Shown in pieces: positions 63,658-64,000 of a stretch of DNA of 64,000 nt (position 1 is the stretch's first letter; every line of letters begins with the position of its first letter). Below the pieces are notes generated by a model, which was not told where the DNA came from, ran no database searches, and saw nothing but the letters and a program-made list of their open reading frames with translations. The stretch covers positions 24,654,558 to 24,718,557 of the forward strand of contig CM047814.1 in assembly GCA_026214975.1 (NCBI GenBank), read 5' to 3'. The translations under genes and the position numbers were made by a program. This DNA is from Gentiana macrophylla (taxonomy: Eukaryota > Streptophyta > Magnoliopsida > Gentianales > Gentianaceae).

Positions 63658-64000
63658 TGTTAGGTGTAATGCCCGAAAGACAATTTTGTAATTGTTTTAT
63701 TTAATAAATGAAATGATATTATTATTCATATTTATTATTCTTATATTCACCGATGTGACAATAGTATTTACACTACAGAAAACCCTAAAGTATATCGTTT
63801 ATGTAATCACTTAACTCAGTGTATGGGATATACACGGGAGGATTGAGTTAGTGAAGATGTACTTAAAATACAATTAGCCCGTAGTGAAGTTAATCGAGAG
63901 TATCGGGTCTCTCCTTTAACGTGCTATTAATGCGCCCAGAACACAATAGGCATGATTGTCTTATCCGGACTTTCGGTTAAGAGAACCTAGTGGGGCATTT
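63658..64000 (+). repeat. 3' LTR of the second non-autonomous element, partial
   Basis: Starts TGTTAGGTGTAATGCCCGAA after the polypurine tract and continues past the window. It matches 56270 onward with only scattered differences plus a small insertion near 63912. Confidence 0.9.

Overview
The window looks like nuclear DNA of a eudicot plant: spliced genes with GT-AG introns, long AT and ATT microsatellites, and dense nested transposable elements (TEs). No RNA gene, CRISPR array or prokaryotic-style operon was seen. Only two ordinary host genes are visible. One is a nine-exon acid-lipase-type triacylglycerol lipase (12076-15032, +) that as written is broken by a +1/-1 frameshift pair on either side of its nucleophile motif. 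The other is an intact single-exon UGT84A-type UDP-glucosyltransferase (26057-27496, -).

Layout. 1-1930: 3' end of a decayed Copia element with its 3' LTR. 1931-11804: decayed Athila-like Gypsy element (gag, pol, an extra intact 132-codon ORF, long 3' non-coding region, 1.7-kb 3' LTR) ending 271 bp upstream of the lipase ATG. 15033-19012: lipase 3' flank with two SINEs, a fold-back Mutator-type MITE and a GTGTCGG-rich hAT-like element. 19013-25660: a tandem duplication whose copies each hold insertions missing from the other (SINE and LINE in copy A; a 1.35-kb hAT element and a 1.08-kb insertion in copy B). 26057-29015: the UGT gene and its 5' flank with three Stowaway MITEs, two of them nested. 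30250-30893: second copy of an unclassified repeat also at 21103-21711.

30945-44658 is the centrepiece. A 13.0-kb Mutator-like element (MULE, 31118-44112) has long terminal inverted repeats and a 9-bp target-site duplication (TSD), and sits inside an older Tourist-type MITE. It carries three modules: a decayed MURA-type transposase (+) interrupted by a solo LTR; an intact three-exon gene for a 220-residue protein with two B3 DNA-binding domains (-); and a decayed DUF1985 plus Ulp1/C48-protease-like gene (-) interrupted by another solo LTR. Copies of a palindrome, TACGTTTAAACGTA, cluster at both ends and at an internal point between the B3 promoter and a deleted transposase copy. The B3 and transposase genes share a duplicated promoter/5' leader. 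The B3 gene is the only undamaged one, so a MULE-borne B3 regulator and its candidate palindromic targets are the best lead in the window.

44747-64000 is a Copia graveyard: an Ale/Retrofit-like element lacking RT-RNase H; a gag-protease fragment (+) split by a complete 5.6-kb non-autonomous element with 1.7-kb LTRs; an oppositely oriented pol (-) split by a 1.8-kb solo LTR; and the internal region and partial 3' LTR of a second, related non-autonomous element running off the window.

All boundaries and exon junctions were read by eye. Most TSD-based boundaries are exact; percentages, ages and family names are not computed.
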